DNA of 64,000 bases from Hirsutella rhossiliensis (lineage: Eukaryota > Ascomycota > Sordariomycetes > Hypocreales > Ophiocordycipitaceae): positions 1,178,001 to 1,242,000 of the forward strand of contig NW_025408681.1 in assembly GCF_020360975.1 (NCBI RefSeq), given 5' to 3'. The stretch's first letter is position 1, and each line of letters starts with the position of its first letter. The notes under the pieces are model-generated. The model was not told where the DNA came from. It did not search any database and saw nothing but the letters and a program-made list of their open reading frames with translations. Of this stretch, positions 1-12,629 are shown piece after piece. The translations under genes and the position numbers were made by a program.

Positions 1-388
1 TAGATATAGATATATATACCAAGTGACGGTAAGGGCCCTGTCAAGTCGCCGTGCAATGCTTCATCAATAAACCAAAAAAATCTCGTTTCATCTCTCATGC
101 GCCACGACCCAGTCCACTGAAGACCAATGTCTCAAGCCTCGGGCCACTCCCAACCAACCGACGCCAAGTTTTCGTTGCCTCGTCCCGCCCTGCATGCACT
201 TTCTCCCCAATGTCCAACGCGTCCCGCTCGCGCACACCATCAGACGGCGAAGAAAAGGGCACGTGTGTATATACGGGATATGTGTGTGGAGAGGGTGCGG
301 GAAGGAGAAAAAAAGAGCGATGCACTGCCATGGCGTGTGACGTCGCTCATTTCAGTTTCGGTACAAACACAGTGGCCTGCCGCCGAGG
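1..388. other. 3' flank of the bZIP gene
   Basis: Non-coding. It begins with a short TA-rich stretch (1-18). The open frames here are short and have no family resemblance, so I see no gene. Confidence 0.6.
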
Positions 389-1417
389 TCATTGCGGATG
401 TTGCTGAAGCATGCCGGGCGACCCGGGCATTGACAAGGGTGTCGTCGGGTACTCATAACCTGTCTCTGAGCACGACGCCGAGTGGTCAAATGAATGCGAC
501 AGCGGTGGTGTCTGGTCCGCACGTCAGCAAGACAGGTCTCGGCGGCGCCGGCCGAGCGTCGCAAAACTCACATGAGGGTTGGATGGGTCGTAGGGGCTTG
601 GCACGCCCATGTCGACGCCGGGCACAAAGCTGTAGTTGAGGTACGAGCCCATGCCGTCGTCGCTAGTAAACGACTCCCGCTTCATGGCGTCGCTAAACTG
701 CGTCATGGAAGGCAGAGTTGCCGGCATAGTCGACGTTGCCGTCAGGTAGTTGGGATAGGGGTCGGCGGTGCCGGCAGACATGGTGGGGTAAGGCTGTGTC
801 GAGCCGTACGGGTCCAGCAGCAGCTCATCCGGGGCCGGGTAGGCCGGGTATTGGAACATGGGCGGCGTGTGAGAGCGCTCGCGGTCATCGTAGGCGGGCG
901 TGCTGAAGACAAGATCGTCGGCGTGATCCATGGGCGGCGTAAACTGGCCCTGCGACAGAGGCTTCGCCGGTGCAGGCTGAGGCTTTTGCACCTTGGCCGT
1001 GGCCGAGGCCTGACGCTTGTTGCTTTTGCTGGGGCTGGGCTTCTTCTCGGGCTCCGCCTCATCCGAGGAGCCGGCACGGCGCTCGAGGTCTTCCAAGCGT
1101 CGCTTGAGCTTTTTCCCTGGAAAAAGCCGTGCACGTTAGCGCTCTGGTCCGACCACCATGCCCTCCCGCGGCGAGCCAATTTAGGGGGGACGGGGCCCTG
1201 AGGAGAGGACGAGGCAAAAGAACGTACGGTAGTTGCGCTGGGCAATGCGGTTCTGTATCCTTCGGCGCTCGGCAAGGTCTGAGATCTTGGTCCAATCCTC
1301 GTCGGGGTGAGCCGAACTGCTGAAGGCACTGCTGGTTCCGTGTGTGGAATAATGCCGCGTGGGTGCGGGCGGCGCACCGTAGCTGTAGTGGTGTTGCGGC
1401 ATGGCAAACATGGACAT
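389..1417 (-). CDS. AP-1-like bZIP transcription factor
   Basis: Predicted nuclear DNA-binding regulator. Exon 1 is 1417..1228, exon 2 is 1116..572 and a likely exon 3 is 463..389, giving 269 aa. The basic region RIQNRIAQRNYRKKLKRR fits the fungal NxxAQxxYR type, and the first intron (donor GTACGT, acceptor CCAG) falls inside the Arg codon of NYR. A short leucine zipper follows (LEDLERR), then a Lys/Ser/Pro-rich linker and a Pro/Tyr-rich probable activation region. The start is the first ATG in frame with the basic region; another Met lies two codons later. Exon 2 meets a perfect GTGAGT donor. If it is not used, the frame reads on to a stop at 524 (260 aa). Exon 3 rests on a weaker AGAG acceptor but reads as a natural Pro/Ser/Gly-rich tail. 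The target genes are unknown. The bZIP assignment is firm; the 3' end is not. Confidence 0.85.
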
Positions 1418-2080
1418 TGTGAAGGTGGAGGCGAGGAGAAGGAAGGGAGGGACTGGAGAGAGAGGGGGGGGAGGGGACGAAAGCGTTGGAAGCTCCTCAC
1501 AGCACTCTGCGATGAAGCTAGCAGTCGTCGTATGTGCAATGTGTTGGGTGAGCAAGAGCTGCTCGGCTTCTGGTGTAAGATGAAGGCGATGATGTACAAG
1601 CTTTGTCGTTGCAACAGGCTGGCCTTGGGATGAGCTTCAAACCACGAGAGTCAGAGTTGACAGTGACGGGGACAATGGAAAGGAGGCAGGCTAGCTCGGC
1701 AGTCCGTCGCAGGAGGGAAGCTGAATATATAAGTATCTCGAGTGACAACATTACCGGCCAGGAGAGAGGGCGTCTGGCAAGCCCCCCCGGACTCGAGCCC
1801 CATGGCAGGGCTGGCATGTAATGTACAGCGTGCACGTACAAAGTACCCACGAAGAGACGGAGCACAGTGGTAGCGTTTCACAGCAGCGGGGTCACACAGC
1901 TCGCACTCGCTCCCATCAAGGCGCGCTCTCTCGCCCAGGCCAGGACGATCTGCTGCTGTCCTAACTTGGGACTCCAAGTGCCAGGCAGGGGTGGGGCCGA
2001 CGAAAAAAGGCTCGGGACGGAGTGTGGGGGGGTGGACACATCATGGGCCAGCCCGCCGTGGGGGAGGAGACGGAACAGGA

Positions 2081-2135
2081 GGGCGTGTGTAGGGCGTGTG
2101 TAGGGCGTGTGTAGGGCGTGTGTAGGGCGTGCGTG
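2081..2135. repeat. 11-bp minisatellite (GGGCGTGTGTA)
   Basis: Four exact head-to-tail copies of an 11-bp G/T-rich unit start at 2081, 2092, 2103 and 2114, followed by one degenerate copy. The array lies in the intergenic region upstream of the bZIP gene. Confidence 0.9.
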
Positions 2136-5100
2136 CGAGTGTGTGGAGGCGTGGTCGCTTCGATTCGCTCAGGCGGTGCTCCGAGTATTGGTCGACCGTA
2201 CTCGGTACCGGGTACGACGAGGGCCTTGGTAGCGGCTCCATATCCCGGCCGGCGAGAAATGAGGGCTAATTTTGCTCCCAAGTCTGCCCTCCGCCCCGGT
2301 CAGTCGCATCGCGTCTCTGCACCTGGGGGGTTAGCTGCTCATCCCGCGACTCTAAAATGGTTCTCGCAGAAGGGGACGCTTGGCCGTCGTGTCGTCGTAG
2401 GGCTGCTTGGACGGCATGGTGCTACTCCGGGGCCGTGACGCAGCAGCTGGCCCCCAAGTCCAAAGCATCCGGGGTGGCATTGCCCCGTGCTGCGTCTGGA
2501 CAAGTCCCAGCAGCCAGGTCGGCGCCCCCAGGGTGCTGCCGCTGCTGCTTCTCGAACGATTCCTGCGTCTGCGGTTTCAAGCTCGACCGTCTGCCCAGCC
2601 ATCCTCGCCGGTTCGACAAGACACGTTGAGGCAGCCCACCGGGCATGCCATGGAAGCCCATTCCACGGTCCGCCCGTGACGGCCAGATGGCCCCCCCCCC
2701 GTCGCGTAGCGCCCGTGAGCGTCGTCGCCGTGGCCAGCGCCGACGGCTGTTTGAGCGCCGCGCCAGCTCTGGGAGCCAGCCACGACAGCATCGAGGCATG
2801 TACCTGGACAAGGCGGTACATGGGCCGGGCTGCGAAAGGGCGGAGCGTGGACGGAGTAGTGGCTACTTTGGTAGGGCTCGCTCGCTCGCTCGTCATTAGC
2901 GCAGGATCCGCGGGCTCGAGGACCCCGGCTAGCTGGGAATCCGGCGCCCGGCACGCCGTAGACCCCGGTTCCGTGTGCATGGCGTCGGTCGTGGAGGGAG
3001 GGCGACGACTGTGAGTTGTGAGTCTTGTCGGCCACGATGACGACGGGCCAAGCACCGCCGCTGGGCCATGGACCGACCGCGAGTGGAGCGGACTGCCTTC
3101 TCGTCGTCGCCGTTCTCGCGTCAACAGACTTTGGGCTAAGGCAAGCAGGGGCGCACGAGTGATCGCCACTGGATCGGCGAGCGGCCAACCAGACGGCAGA
3201 GACACGCCCCTCTCTTTTCCTGGTCGGCTTCTCGCCTGGGAATTGAGCTGGGGCGGCCCTTCCCCCCCAGCCCAGTCCGAAATGCCTGCACGTGCTTTGT
3301 CAGGGTGGCTATTTTTGGCCCGTCGCCCTTAGCAAGCCGCCGCCACGCGGCTGCTTCCAACGCCCTGCGCGCGTCTGGAGTCTGCCTTGGACGTCGGCTG
3401 TCCTTGCGCCCGCCACCTGTCTTAGCCTCGACGCGTCCTCTTTGGTCCTTCTAGCGCCAGCTGTGCAGCCCTCGACGCGGCTACCGGACTCGAGCCGCCG
3501 CCCGTCGAGGCCTTGGTGCAGGCGCACTGCCATGCCGGAATTGGAAAGACACACGTCGCCTGTCCAGTGCAAAGGGGCCTTTTGGTGCGCCTCTCGACAA
3601 AGGGTCCCCTGCCAGAGGTCCATGGGGGAGACGAGGTCCACCGGCATCCTCAGCTCCGGACCCATCGCATCCTGCTTTGCTGGCCTCGTTGCAGCCAGTA
3701 GTCCGCTGGACCCGGGCCTGGAATCTCTCAGTTGCTCCCTCAGCCCTATCAACTTTCAGGGTTCGGTCCGGACAGCCGCTCGTGGGGCCTTGCTTTTCGT
3801 CTTAGCCCCTTGTGCCACCAACCGAGGCGGACGGTTGCTGCCATTGAAGCTCTGCTTCGTGAGAAAACGCATTTGGCCGCCGCTCCGAGCCGGCCACGTC
3901 CCCGACGACATGCCTGGGGCCTGGGGGAAGCCGACGAGCGGCGACACCAGGGACCCGCCGCGTCGTTTGTCTTCTCCCTCGACGGACGACATGTGCAGAT
4001 GCAGGCTCCTGCGTGCATGTTGCGGTTGCAGTCTTGGACCTCCGCAATGTGCTGTGCGGAGTTTGGAGGAGCACCGCGAGGTTTTGCCGTGCCGAGTACT
4101 GTAGCATGCACCGCGCACTCCAGCGAGAGCGACAATCGAACCATGATGCAATCGATTGATTGATTGCCATGCAGGCAGCAGGACCGCGGCGTGAGTGAGC
4201 GAGAGTTGCTGATGAGCACGAGTGGTGGAGCGACAGCCGAACCACAGCGTCGCACCTGTTCCGAAGGGCTTGCCCGCCGCCGTTGCATCTTGTTTTCCTG
4301 CTTCTGCTTCTGCTTCCCCAAGGGGCCGCTGCCGGCCGGATCGTCGAGCGACGAGCGCCCATTGGTGGATCCACGAAACCTTGTCTTCCCCGAACACCTG
4401 CGGCCGGCAAGGGCACTAGTTGATTCAACAAAGTCCGGTGGCCGTGCCGTGCCGTGTGTTTGCTCGTCCGAGCGAGCCAGGTAGCCGAGTACAGACGGAC
4501 CAGGCAACGTGGGAGCCTGTCGTGAAGCATGGTGCCACCCACCGTCGCAGGCCAGGCAGCCTCTACCCAAGGTTGGCAGGTAAAGGCTCCGTGGCTGCAA
4601 ACGCGTGAGACTCAATCCCCACCGAATGCCCTCGTCCTTTTGTGCAAGAGTCGACGTCGGTTCACGTTTCGGACGAGACTGCGAGGACGGACTGTAGCGT
4701 GCTCCAATGGCCCAGCCGCATCACAAGACTCACCCCCGCCCCCTTCTTCAACCCCCCTGCCCATCCATCGAGTCTTCAGTGTGTCGCGGAAACCCGGCTA
4801 CGCCACAGGTGGGTCGGGTCCGACGGTCTACATATTGATCCCGCGGGCGGCAGGCAGAGACGGCTGGGCCATCCGCTGGCCAGAGGCGTCGGCCACCGCA
4901 AGCAACCTCGCTCTCCTCTACTCTCCTCTGCCCTCCTCTGCTCTCCTCTGCTCTGCCCTTCTTCTCCTGCGAGGGAGACAGACGGGCCGGTCGCGATGCC
5001 AACGGGGGTGGTTTCGATTCAGCCTTGCTGCCGTTATTCAGCAGTAGAGCATGTTTGGGGAATTAAGGTTCTCACGCCTCCTGGACGAGCAGCTATACCC

Positions 5101-8100
5101 TGTGTGCCGGAGCTTGGCTCTGCCACCCTGGTGGAAGCGGGCTTGATTCGACTGCCCATGGACCCTAGTCGGCCACTTTCTAGCAAACGTCGGAGACAAA
5201 GGCACTGAAACACTCCGAGCTAGAGGGTCGAGATGGGGGCCAAAGGCGAGCCCACACGGGACCGCGCTCCGTCCGCCCTTGCAGAGGCCATCGTCACCAC
5301 GTGCCCAAATACGAGCCCCCGGAGGGCACCGTCCAACGGCCAGCGGGAGAGGTCCAATATGGGCTGCAAGCCCAGCCACAGTGACGCTTGATTTCGCACC
5401 CACGTCGGCCGGCCACACAGACCGGGATCGCGGGAACGGAAGCTCCCCAGCTGAGGCTCGAGATTGCATGCTCCAAAGTGGGAGGCCGGCGTCGAGACCA
5501 AGGATTTCTTTGTGCGCGGAACTGGAATCTGGACTAAATCCGCCCGCTCCGCTCACGTGCCCAAGTACCCGCAACCTGCACCGAGGTCCCTTGGGCCCAA
5601 GAGGGCATGGTCCCAGCACCACTGCGGACACGCCTCTTTTCCTTTTTCCCCTCATCTCCCCGTCCGCTGCCATCTTTTCAAGGCACACGCACGCAAGACG
5701 CCGCAGACGCAATTCACCCCCCTTCAGGGCTACCGTACTGTGCAGCTGCAACGCCTCCGACCGCAGACATGGAATACAGTATGGCGACATGCAGCGCAGA
5801 GCCATTGCCGTGGCTCCTCACCAGCGAGCGGGCCCAAACCCCGGGCACACGGCCTGGCCTCGAGACCTCTCTCCCCTTCACCTTCGGGGACTCGAGAGGC
5901 GGCTTGCACGCACCGTAGGCCTATTTTGGGCCCAGAGACGGCCAGCTCATAAGGCTGGGCTAGTCCAGGCGCGCACGAGTTGCGGTACCCAACTGAGACA
6001 TGGTAAATGCAGATTGACGGACAAGGCACCACACGATGCTCCGTGCCGTACATACTGTACTGGGCACAATGCACTCTCCTCGGACCTCGAGGGCTCATCA
6101 TTCGCACATGTGCTGGCCTTGTCCAGCGAGTCCCGGATCCAGCGTGCGCCGCATGCTACTGTCCACGAGCATGAGCGTATTTGCCAGCTCGGAGCACTTT
6201 GTTGCCGCATCCATCGACAAGGAAAATGCATGCATATGACCACACATACGCAGCGGTATCTATAATATTTCCTACCAGTCGGCGTCGCCGAACGGCACGA
6301 CGCACGGCAGCGGCGACGAGGACGCGATCGGGGGAGTGAATCTTCGAATCTGCGACCGGGGGGCCCAATCCCTCGACATAAACAGCACCATGGCAAGGCG
6401 TTGCTGCAGAAGCCATGCAGTGGGATGGGATGCTAAGTAACTGCAGGGGATGCCATGGCACGGTCGATAGGGCTGAAGGGGAGGTGGGCGTGGCTCCCCG
6501 GTTGCTGCTCACCACTCATCCTCACCATTGGGTCAAGGCGAGGGGGAGAGGGGCTGCCGCGACACATGGGCACATTTGACGGGCAGCGGGCGCCCGTGGC
6601 AGACGGTCGTCGGCGACGGCGTAAATTTGGCTGTCGCACCCGGCCGTGATTGGCCGCGTCGCAACCTCGGGTTTTGCACTCAGTCGCCGTCCAGCCAAGC
6701 CAGGTACCAGCGCTGGCCGACGACGAACACATCACATTTTCTCGCCCAGAAGGGCGCCTGCAGCGGGATGCCCGAAGCAGCCCGACCTTTGGAGCGGAGG
6801 GTGGTAAAGGGCGGGCAGCGGCACACGAGCGACTTTGACTGGGTGGTATCGTGCAGCGAACCTCGCCCTTGGCCAGTCGGGGAACGGCATCGCGGCGAAG
6901 GGGGACCTCTGAAAGCTCATCGGTTTCTCGGCATCACGGCGACTCAAAATGGCGGGAGACACGCGTGGCCAGCAGCGAGAAAAGGGGATGAGGAGAAGGG
7001 GAGGGGAATGGTTGGGGTCACAGGAACCATGTGGTAGGGGGGGACCCTGTCATCCATCGGCGCTGGGCCCAACGCGAGCCGGCGCGAGAGCGAGCCCGGC
7101 CAGTCCATGGCTGCCAATGCCATGGTCGACTGGTGGTGGATGGGCGTTGGAGATTTGAGTTTGATGGCCTCGGCGTGCGCCTACGAGTACAAGGTGCTGT
7201 TCCGACCGACAACACCACAAGGCAGTACAAAGCACATGCATACAGTACGGGCACCTTGGAGGGAAAAGGCGGGCGTCTGTCTGCCAAGTCTGCCTCGAGG
7301 GTCATCGTCGGACTAGACGCGACGGCGACATGGCACCTGCCAGCGGGACGGCACCGGGAACCGCAGTGGCCGATCGGCAGATGAAGGGGGGGGCGGAAAT
7401 CCACGAGGGCAAAGCATGATGAGAAGATGCATCCAAGGCCCGCGACAGTTTACAGAGGGACATGTCTTGCAGTGGCAGCGAAAAGTCGGGGCACGCGCAA
7501 GCAATCAATCTATCGAGGTTGCATCTCTGGCACGTTGCGTCGATGCAAGCCCCGCGCCCAGTCGCGATGCGGTGCCTGTCGAGTCCCCGCCAGTTGCCTC
7601 GAGAGCGACCGCCAGTTCTGGCTGGGAGAGGCGCCGTTTTGCTGGCGAAAAGGCGGGCGGTACTGGGGGAGGAGGGGGGGGACGGGCCAAGGTTGGTGTC
7701 TGGGGGTCGGTCCAATCGAGGCGGTTGGGAACCTGGAGGCTTGAGGGGGGGATGGTTGTGTGCATGTGCGGCTGCGGTGCTGGGTGCCTCTCGGAGAAGG
7801 GAGTCGGGGAAGGGGAGGGGGCGTGGACAAACCCTTTTGCTGGTCTCGCCGACACGCTGCCGAAGCCAAAGTGGCTTGCTGTTGGCCCGGTGGTTCGTCG
7901 TGCGAGAGCAAAAGGGGGAGGGTGCGGTGCCGGAAAAGGGGGGGTGTCCCTCTGGGGGATGCCAATGGGGGATGCCAATGGGGAATGGATGGGACGATTG
8001 CCGGACAGTGGGGGCCGTTTCCGAAGGCCTGCGTTGAAGCCGTGCCACCAGAGACGGTCCGCCTTTGACTCTTTCCTCCCCCCCTGTCTGTGACTGCGGA

Positions 8101-8540
8101 GGTATGTTTCACCTCGTCACGCTGGGACCGTGCATCAATGACATCGGCAGAGTCACGAAGAGAGAAGAGAGTGAGAGAGGGCGAGGCGGGATCGTCGTCA
8201 CTCTTCTGCGAACCGTTGCCGGATGACACACGGTCCACGCCCCCCTCGTCCTAACGGATCCAGTATATCGCATTGGGGGTTTTTGTTTTGTTTGCCATGC
8301 TGGCACGCCGGAGATGGGCCCGTTTACCTTTATTTCCGGGTGGACGGCGCAGGCTGAGGGGACCCTTTTAGTCGCATCTCGGATCTCTCTCACCTTGGTG
8401 CTGTGTGCCTGGGTGCCGTTGCCGGTCTTGACGACAGCGCATGCCGAGAAAGAAGATGAAAAGAAGCAAGGGTTTTGGATGTGGAATCAATCCATGGGCC
8501 TGAGTCGTACGAGTTGTACAGTACAGGACGTGTGTGTATG

Positions 8541-8584
8541 TACACACAACACACACACACACACACTCTCTCTCTCTCTCTCTC
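8541..8584. repeat. Compound (AC)n(TC)n microsatellite
   Basis: About twelve AC dinucleotides run directly into about nine TC dinucleotides. It is non-coding and just follows a GTACAGTACAG motif. Confidence 0.9.
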
Positions 8585-11137
8585 AAGCTCAAGACCAACC
8601 ATCCAGGCATCGACCTGGCCTCGCTTGTCCCCATGTTTGAGGAAAGACGAGGTCGCTCACGAAGAAACAGGGTGTCGTGATGTGTGTGTGTTTCGGTGGG
8701 CGACTACCGGACATGCACACATGCCCTCGGCAACCAACACAGACACATGGCAGGATACGGAGCGTGTGCGTGTGCAGTCGCAGACATAAACCATTGGGGG
8801 CACTGACACCATATCGTGTATTTGTCAGTCGATGTCCAGGGCATCCTCCTGTGTGGGCAGGCAGATTGGCGGGCGTCCGGGGACGGACTCACCATCCGTC
8901 CATCCATGCCAATGCATCACACGCCCCCCCTCGTTTAACCCCTGCCAACTCTTGTTCTTCCTTGTCGGGGCGGGAGAGGGAGAGCAGGAGGAAGAGAGAC
9001 AGATGGATAGTTATATCGTCATAGAAAACAGGCAAGCAGACAGGGTCTCGGACGGGAGACCGGAGGTGAGCACCCCCTCCCCTTTCGGGCAAAACGGAGC
9101 GCGCGGTGACGATGGCCTCGGGACATGTATATACGTCCGTATGCATGTACTTGTTTGCGGCAAGGCACATTGCCTCGGTACGAGAGCATGTAGGACAGAA
9201 CAGGCACCGACAATGGGGACCCCTGAAGGCATGGAGGATGTGGTACATAGCTGTGTGCTGTACGGTACAGACGTCTGTAGGCACATTGCAGTGACGGGGG
9301 GGGGGGCAACAGGGCGCCTCTGTAGCGGACGCTGCCTTTGTTGCCTGCTTTCTTTTTTTCTCTTTGGCTCCCTCTGCCTGTCGGTCCATGAGTTTGACCG
9401 AGTATCGAGTACGGTATGTACTGTATGCAGGCCGTTTACGAAGTGGTGTGTGTCTTGAGTCTGCCCCCTCGTCGACAACCCCCGTCAGGCAGCACCCAAC
9501 TCACCTTGCCTGCGCCTCCCGACGCGTCTACATGTACGAATCCCGTGTGCCCGCAATAGGCATTATCTTGCGCTTGACGCCTCTCTGTTTGCTTTCCGGT
9601 GGCCAAAGGAAATGCCACATACATCCATCCAGAGGCGGCCGGATATAGAGGCGGCCGACGCAGGGCCTGGCTAGTTAGTGACGGGGCGTTGCTCCGTTCC
9701 GGCGGCTATAATTAGGACCTGTTTGTAAGTTAGACTGGCTCGCAGGGAACCTGGGGGGGACTTGGTGGCTGGTGGAGTGCGACTGGTGAGGCCATGTATT
9801 GCAAGGTTGCGTCGTGAAGGCGGGTCGAGTCCGTCAAGATGGAGTCGTCGACGACGAGACGGAGCAACGTCGTCATGGTCGTCTGGCCGGCTACGGATGG
9901 ATGGGCGGAGACGGACGGACCCTCTTTCCTTCCCCGCAAAAGACGTGCGCTCGCGAGCGGGAGTTGGACGGGCGGCCGGGAGCCAACAAGAAGGTGTTGA
10001 CGGGCGAGGACCGACTCATGGTCCGGGAGTGGTAAGCATCGCCAACTCTCTCGGCCGAGCAAGACGCTGCCCTGTCTATCCCCTAATTACATCTACATTC
10101 TACTCGGAAGCAAAGAGTGTGTGTGCCCCTTGCGTGTTGTGCCCCTTTCTCCCAAGACGGAGTTAGGACTTAGGCTCGGATCGTCGAGCAAGCGGCTTCT
10201 CTCTCTTCTGGGCCCAGTCTGGACCATCGTAGGGCGGCATTCCACGCCCCCCCCGTGAGTGAATGAGTGGGGGTCCCGCGGCCTGCAAGCTGCTCTCTGT
10301 GGATGGATGCCATCGTCTTCCTTCTCCCCGGTGTGTTTCAAACCACCTCCCCAAGCTGGGATGTTATCCGCGCCGTGCATGTTGCCTGCCGTACAGTACG
10401 TCAGCGATATGACATTCACTCGGGGCATGGATATCTAATTATCTATACAGATTAAATGGCGGAGAGAGACACAGCGTTTGGTGTATGTACATGCGGAGTA
10501 GATGACATCGTGACGGACGGGGAGTGTGCGGAATGTCGGCATGCACGAGACAGACACCAAGGAGGCGTCTGTTTTTTTGCTTCTCGGGCCATCTCCCCAG
10601 GGAGCGGACAACTCTCCGCCTCTTTGGGCCCCGTTCCGCCCTCGCCTTGTTTCTTCTTCCCCTTCGTCTTCCTCCCTAGCCGGCGACGATCTCTCCGCAG
10701 GGCTGCCTGCGTACTGTACACAAGCGCTGTGCGGGAGTCGCCCGAGGATATTTTTAGGAGGACAAATCACCATGAATGATGACCCCTTTTTTCCCATGCC
10801 AAAAAGAACAAAAAAGAAAAACCGCCGACCAACCGGCGGCCTGGCGTCGTCGTCGTCGACACCGGCAGGGGCGGGCCATGATTCCTCATCGTCTCGGCTC
10901 CTGGCACGCCCGTTGCGGTTATTTATTACCACGGATAACAGACTACCCGGGACCGTTCGAGTGCCTGGGACCGAGAATAGGTTGGCTGGCTGGCGGAAAA
11001 CCAGCCCCCCCCCCCCGGCCTTCTCCCTCACCCCGGTCGTGGATCGTGATCATGGCAGACTGCAGTGCAACGCCAAACCACGTTTCGAAACCATTTTAAG
11101 GCGCTGACAAATACCCAAATCCCCCCCCTGCCCGGCC

Positions 11138-11162
11138 CAGTCAGTCAGTCAGTCAGTCAGTC
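11138..11162. repeat. (CAGT)n microsatellite
   Basis: Six uninterrupted CAGT tetranucleotides lie about 490 bp upstream of the glutathione transferase start codon. Confidence 0.9.
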
Positions 11163-11212
11163 ACCTTGAAACTTATCGAATAGGCCCCCCTTGTTGTTTA
11201 TGCCTCTGGGGG

Positions 11213-11386
11213 ACGAGGAGGAGGAGGAGGAGGAGGATTCGTCAAACAGCGCCATGCAAGCATGTACAGTAATTACATGGTGATTGGAAATCCGTTCGGC
11301 CTGCTGCTGCTGCTGCTGCACGAGGAGAGAGGGCGGCTGCTTCGGCGGGTGGACGGATGAGTTGCTGCTGCTGCTGCTGCTGCTTA
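11213..11386. repeat. Trinucleotide repeats GAG and CTG upstream of the GST gene
   Basis: Three separate triplet tracts lie within 175 bp: a GAG run near 11217-11236, a CTG run near 11300-11319 and a second CTG run near 11362-11382. All are upstream of the start codon at 11650. No ORF through them looks coding. Confidence 0.8.
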
Positions 11387-11649
11387 TAAACCGACGGCGG
11401 ATGGGGTTCCATCGTTCCATGACGGAATCGGCATCAAGGTTCAGTAGTCTTGGCGTTATAACAGCCCACAGCCTTCTCCGTACCGCGTAGTATAACTGGA
11501 GAATACCAATGGCCGTTTTTGCAGAGAGCACTGGTCAATGATGGAATACTGAATCTTTGCTTCACCTTCCCCGTCTGCCTCGCGAGAGCCCTCCTCAACC
11601 AGCACCAGACCTCGTCCTCACTGCCTCTGCCGCTAACCAAACGCCGTCC

Positions 11650-12629
11650 ATGTCTCGCCCTACCGGCCTTGTTGCCTCCAAGGGCATCGAGCTGCTCACC
11701 TGGGGTGCGTCGTCGTCATCACCCCCTCTATCCTTTGTCCTCCCGTCCCACCGAAGCCCCCCCGGCACACACACGACACTTGGTGTCACCATCATGTCCG
11801 ACCTCGTATCACGACGCTTATACAGACAAGATGCCTCGGAGGGCCGAAAATAAAGACCGTCCTGACTGACTGACCAACCAATGGCCCAGGCACCCCCAAC
11901 GGCTTCAAGGCCAGCATCCTGCTCGAGGAGCTCAAGGACGCCTACGGCCTGCAATACACCGCCCAAGCCATCAACATCGGCCAAAACGTCCAGAAGGAGC
12001 CCTGGTTCACCGCCATCAATCCCAACGGCCGCATTCCCGCCATCGTCGACCATGACAACGCCGGCCTGGCCGTCTTCGAGGGCGCCGCCATCCTGTCCTA
12101 CCTGACCCGCCGCTACGACCGGGACCACCGCTTCAGCTTCGCCCCGGACGACGACGACTACACCCGCGCCGAGAGCTGGATCGCATGGCAGCATGGAGGA
12201 CTCGCCCCGATGCAGGGCCAGGCGAACCACTTCGTCCGCGCCGCCAAGGAAAAGATCCCCTATGCCATGCAGCGCTACGTCGGTGAGACGGAGCGCCTCT
12301 ACGGCATCCTCGACGCCCGCCTCGCCGACCGGGACTACGTCGTCGGCCCGGGCCGCGGCAGGTACACCATCGCCGACATTGCCCTGCTCGGCTGGGTCGA
12401 CTTCTTGCCCCTGACCACCGTCTCCGTCGCCCAGTTCCCCGCCGTCCACGCCTGGCTGCGCCGCTGTCGGGACCGCCCGGCCGTCCAGCGCGGCTTTGCC
12501 GTGCCCTCGCCCTCCAGCATCTCGGCCCTCAAGACCGACGAGGGCGAGGCTGCCGCCAAGTCCCAGGAGCTCAAGAAGCTCGTCGACCAGGCCAAGGAGC
12601 AGTATGGCTACAAGTACACGTCTCCGTAA
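11650..12629 (+). CDS. Glutathione S-transferase, Ure2p-like
   Basis: Conjugates glutathione to electrophiles or reduces peroxides; cytosolic by family. Exon 1 is 11650..11704 and exon 2 is 11890..12629 (donor GTGCGT, acceptor CCCAG), giving 264 aa. The N-terminal thioredoxin-like domain (about residues 12-95) contains TWGTPNGFKASILLEEL, a NPNGRIPAIVD segment with the cis-proline loop, and FEGAAILSYL, which supplies the Glu-Ser/Ala pair binding the glutathione gamma-glutamyl group. The helical C-terminal domain follows, with YTIADIALLGWV as the conserved N-capping/hydrophobic-staple region. Length and the TPNG motif match fungal Ure2-like (GTT/Ure2p B) enzymes. It lacks the Asn-rich prion domain of yeast Ure2p, so a direct nitrogen-repression role is unlikely. 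The start ATG is the only one giving the conserved N-terminus. Confidence 0.93.

Larger units (their letters stand above)
1418..11649. other. About 10 kb gene-free divergent intergenic region
   Basis: This lies between the divergently transcribed bZIP and glutathione transferase genes. Open frames up to 288 codons occur on both strands, but they are Arg/Pro/Ser/Cys-rich by-products of GC-rich DNA, overlap one another in several frames and show no domain or splice logic. The content is mainly simple repeats (entered separately), scattered TACAGTAC-like motifs and G/C homopolymer runs. A TATA-like TTATATAT on the minus strand near 1725 is a possible bZIP promoter element, and a TTATAAA near 11385 could serve the transferase. 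Long leaders, a non-coding RNA or very short genes cannot be excluded. Confidence 0.6.

Noticed and set aside
2339..4615. Several 200-290-codon open frames on both strands (for example 2339-3205 minus, 3292-4104 plus, 3749-4615 minus)
   Set aside because: They overlap each other in different frames, are Arg/Pro/Ser/Cys-rich as expected for random GC-rich DNA, and show no domain, splice pattern or start context.
5279..8048. Open frames of 190-330 codons in the gene-free region
   Set aside because: Same composition artefact; many His/Thr/Arg runs come from simple repeats, and no motif could be recognised.
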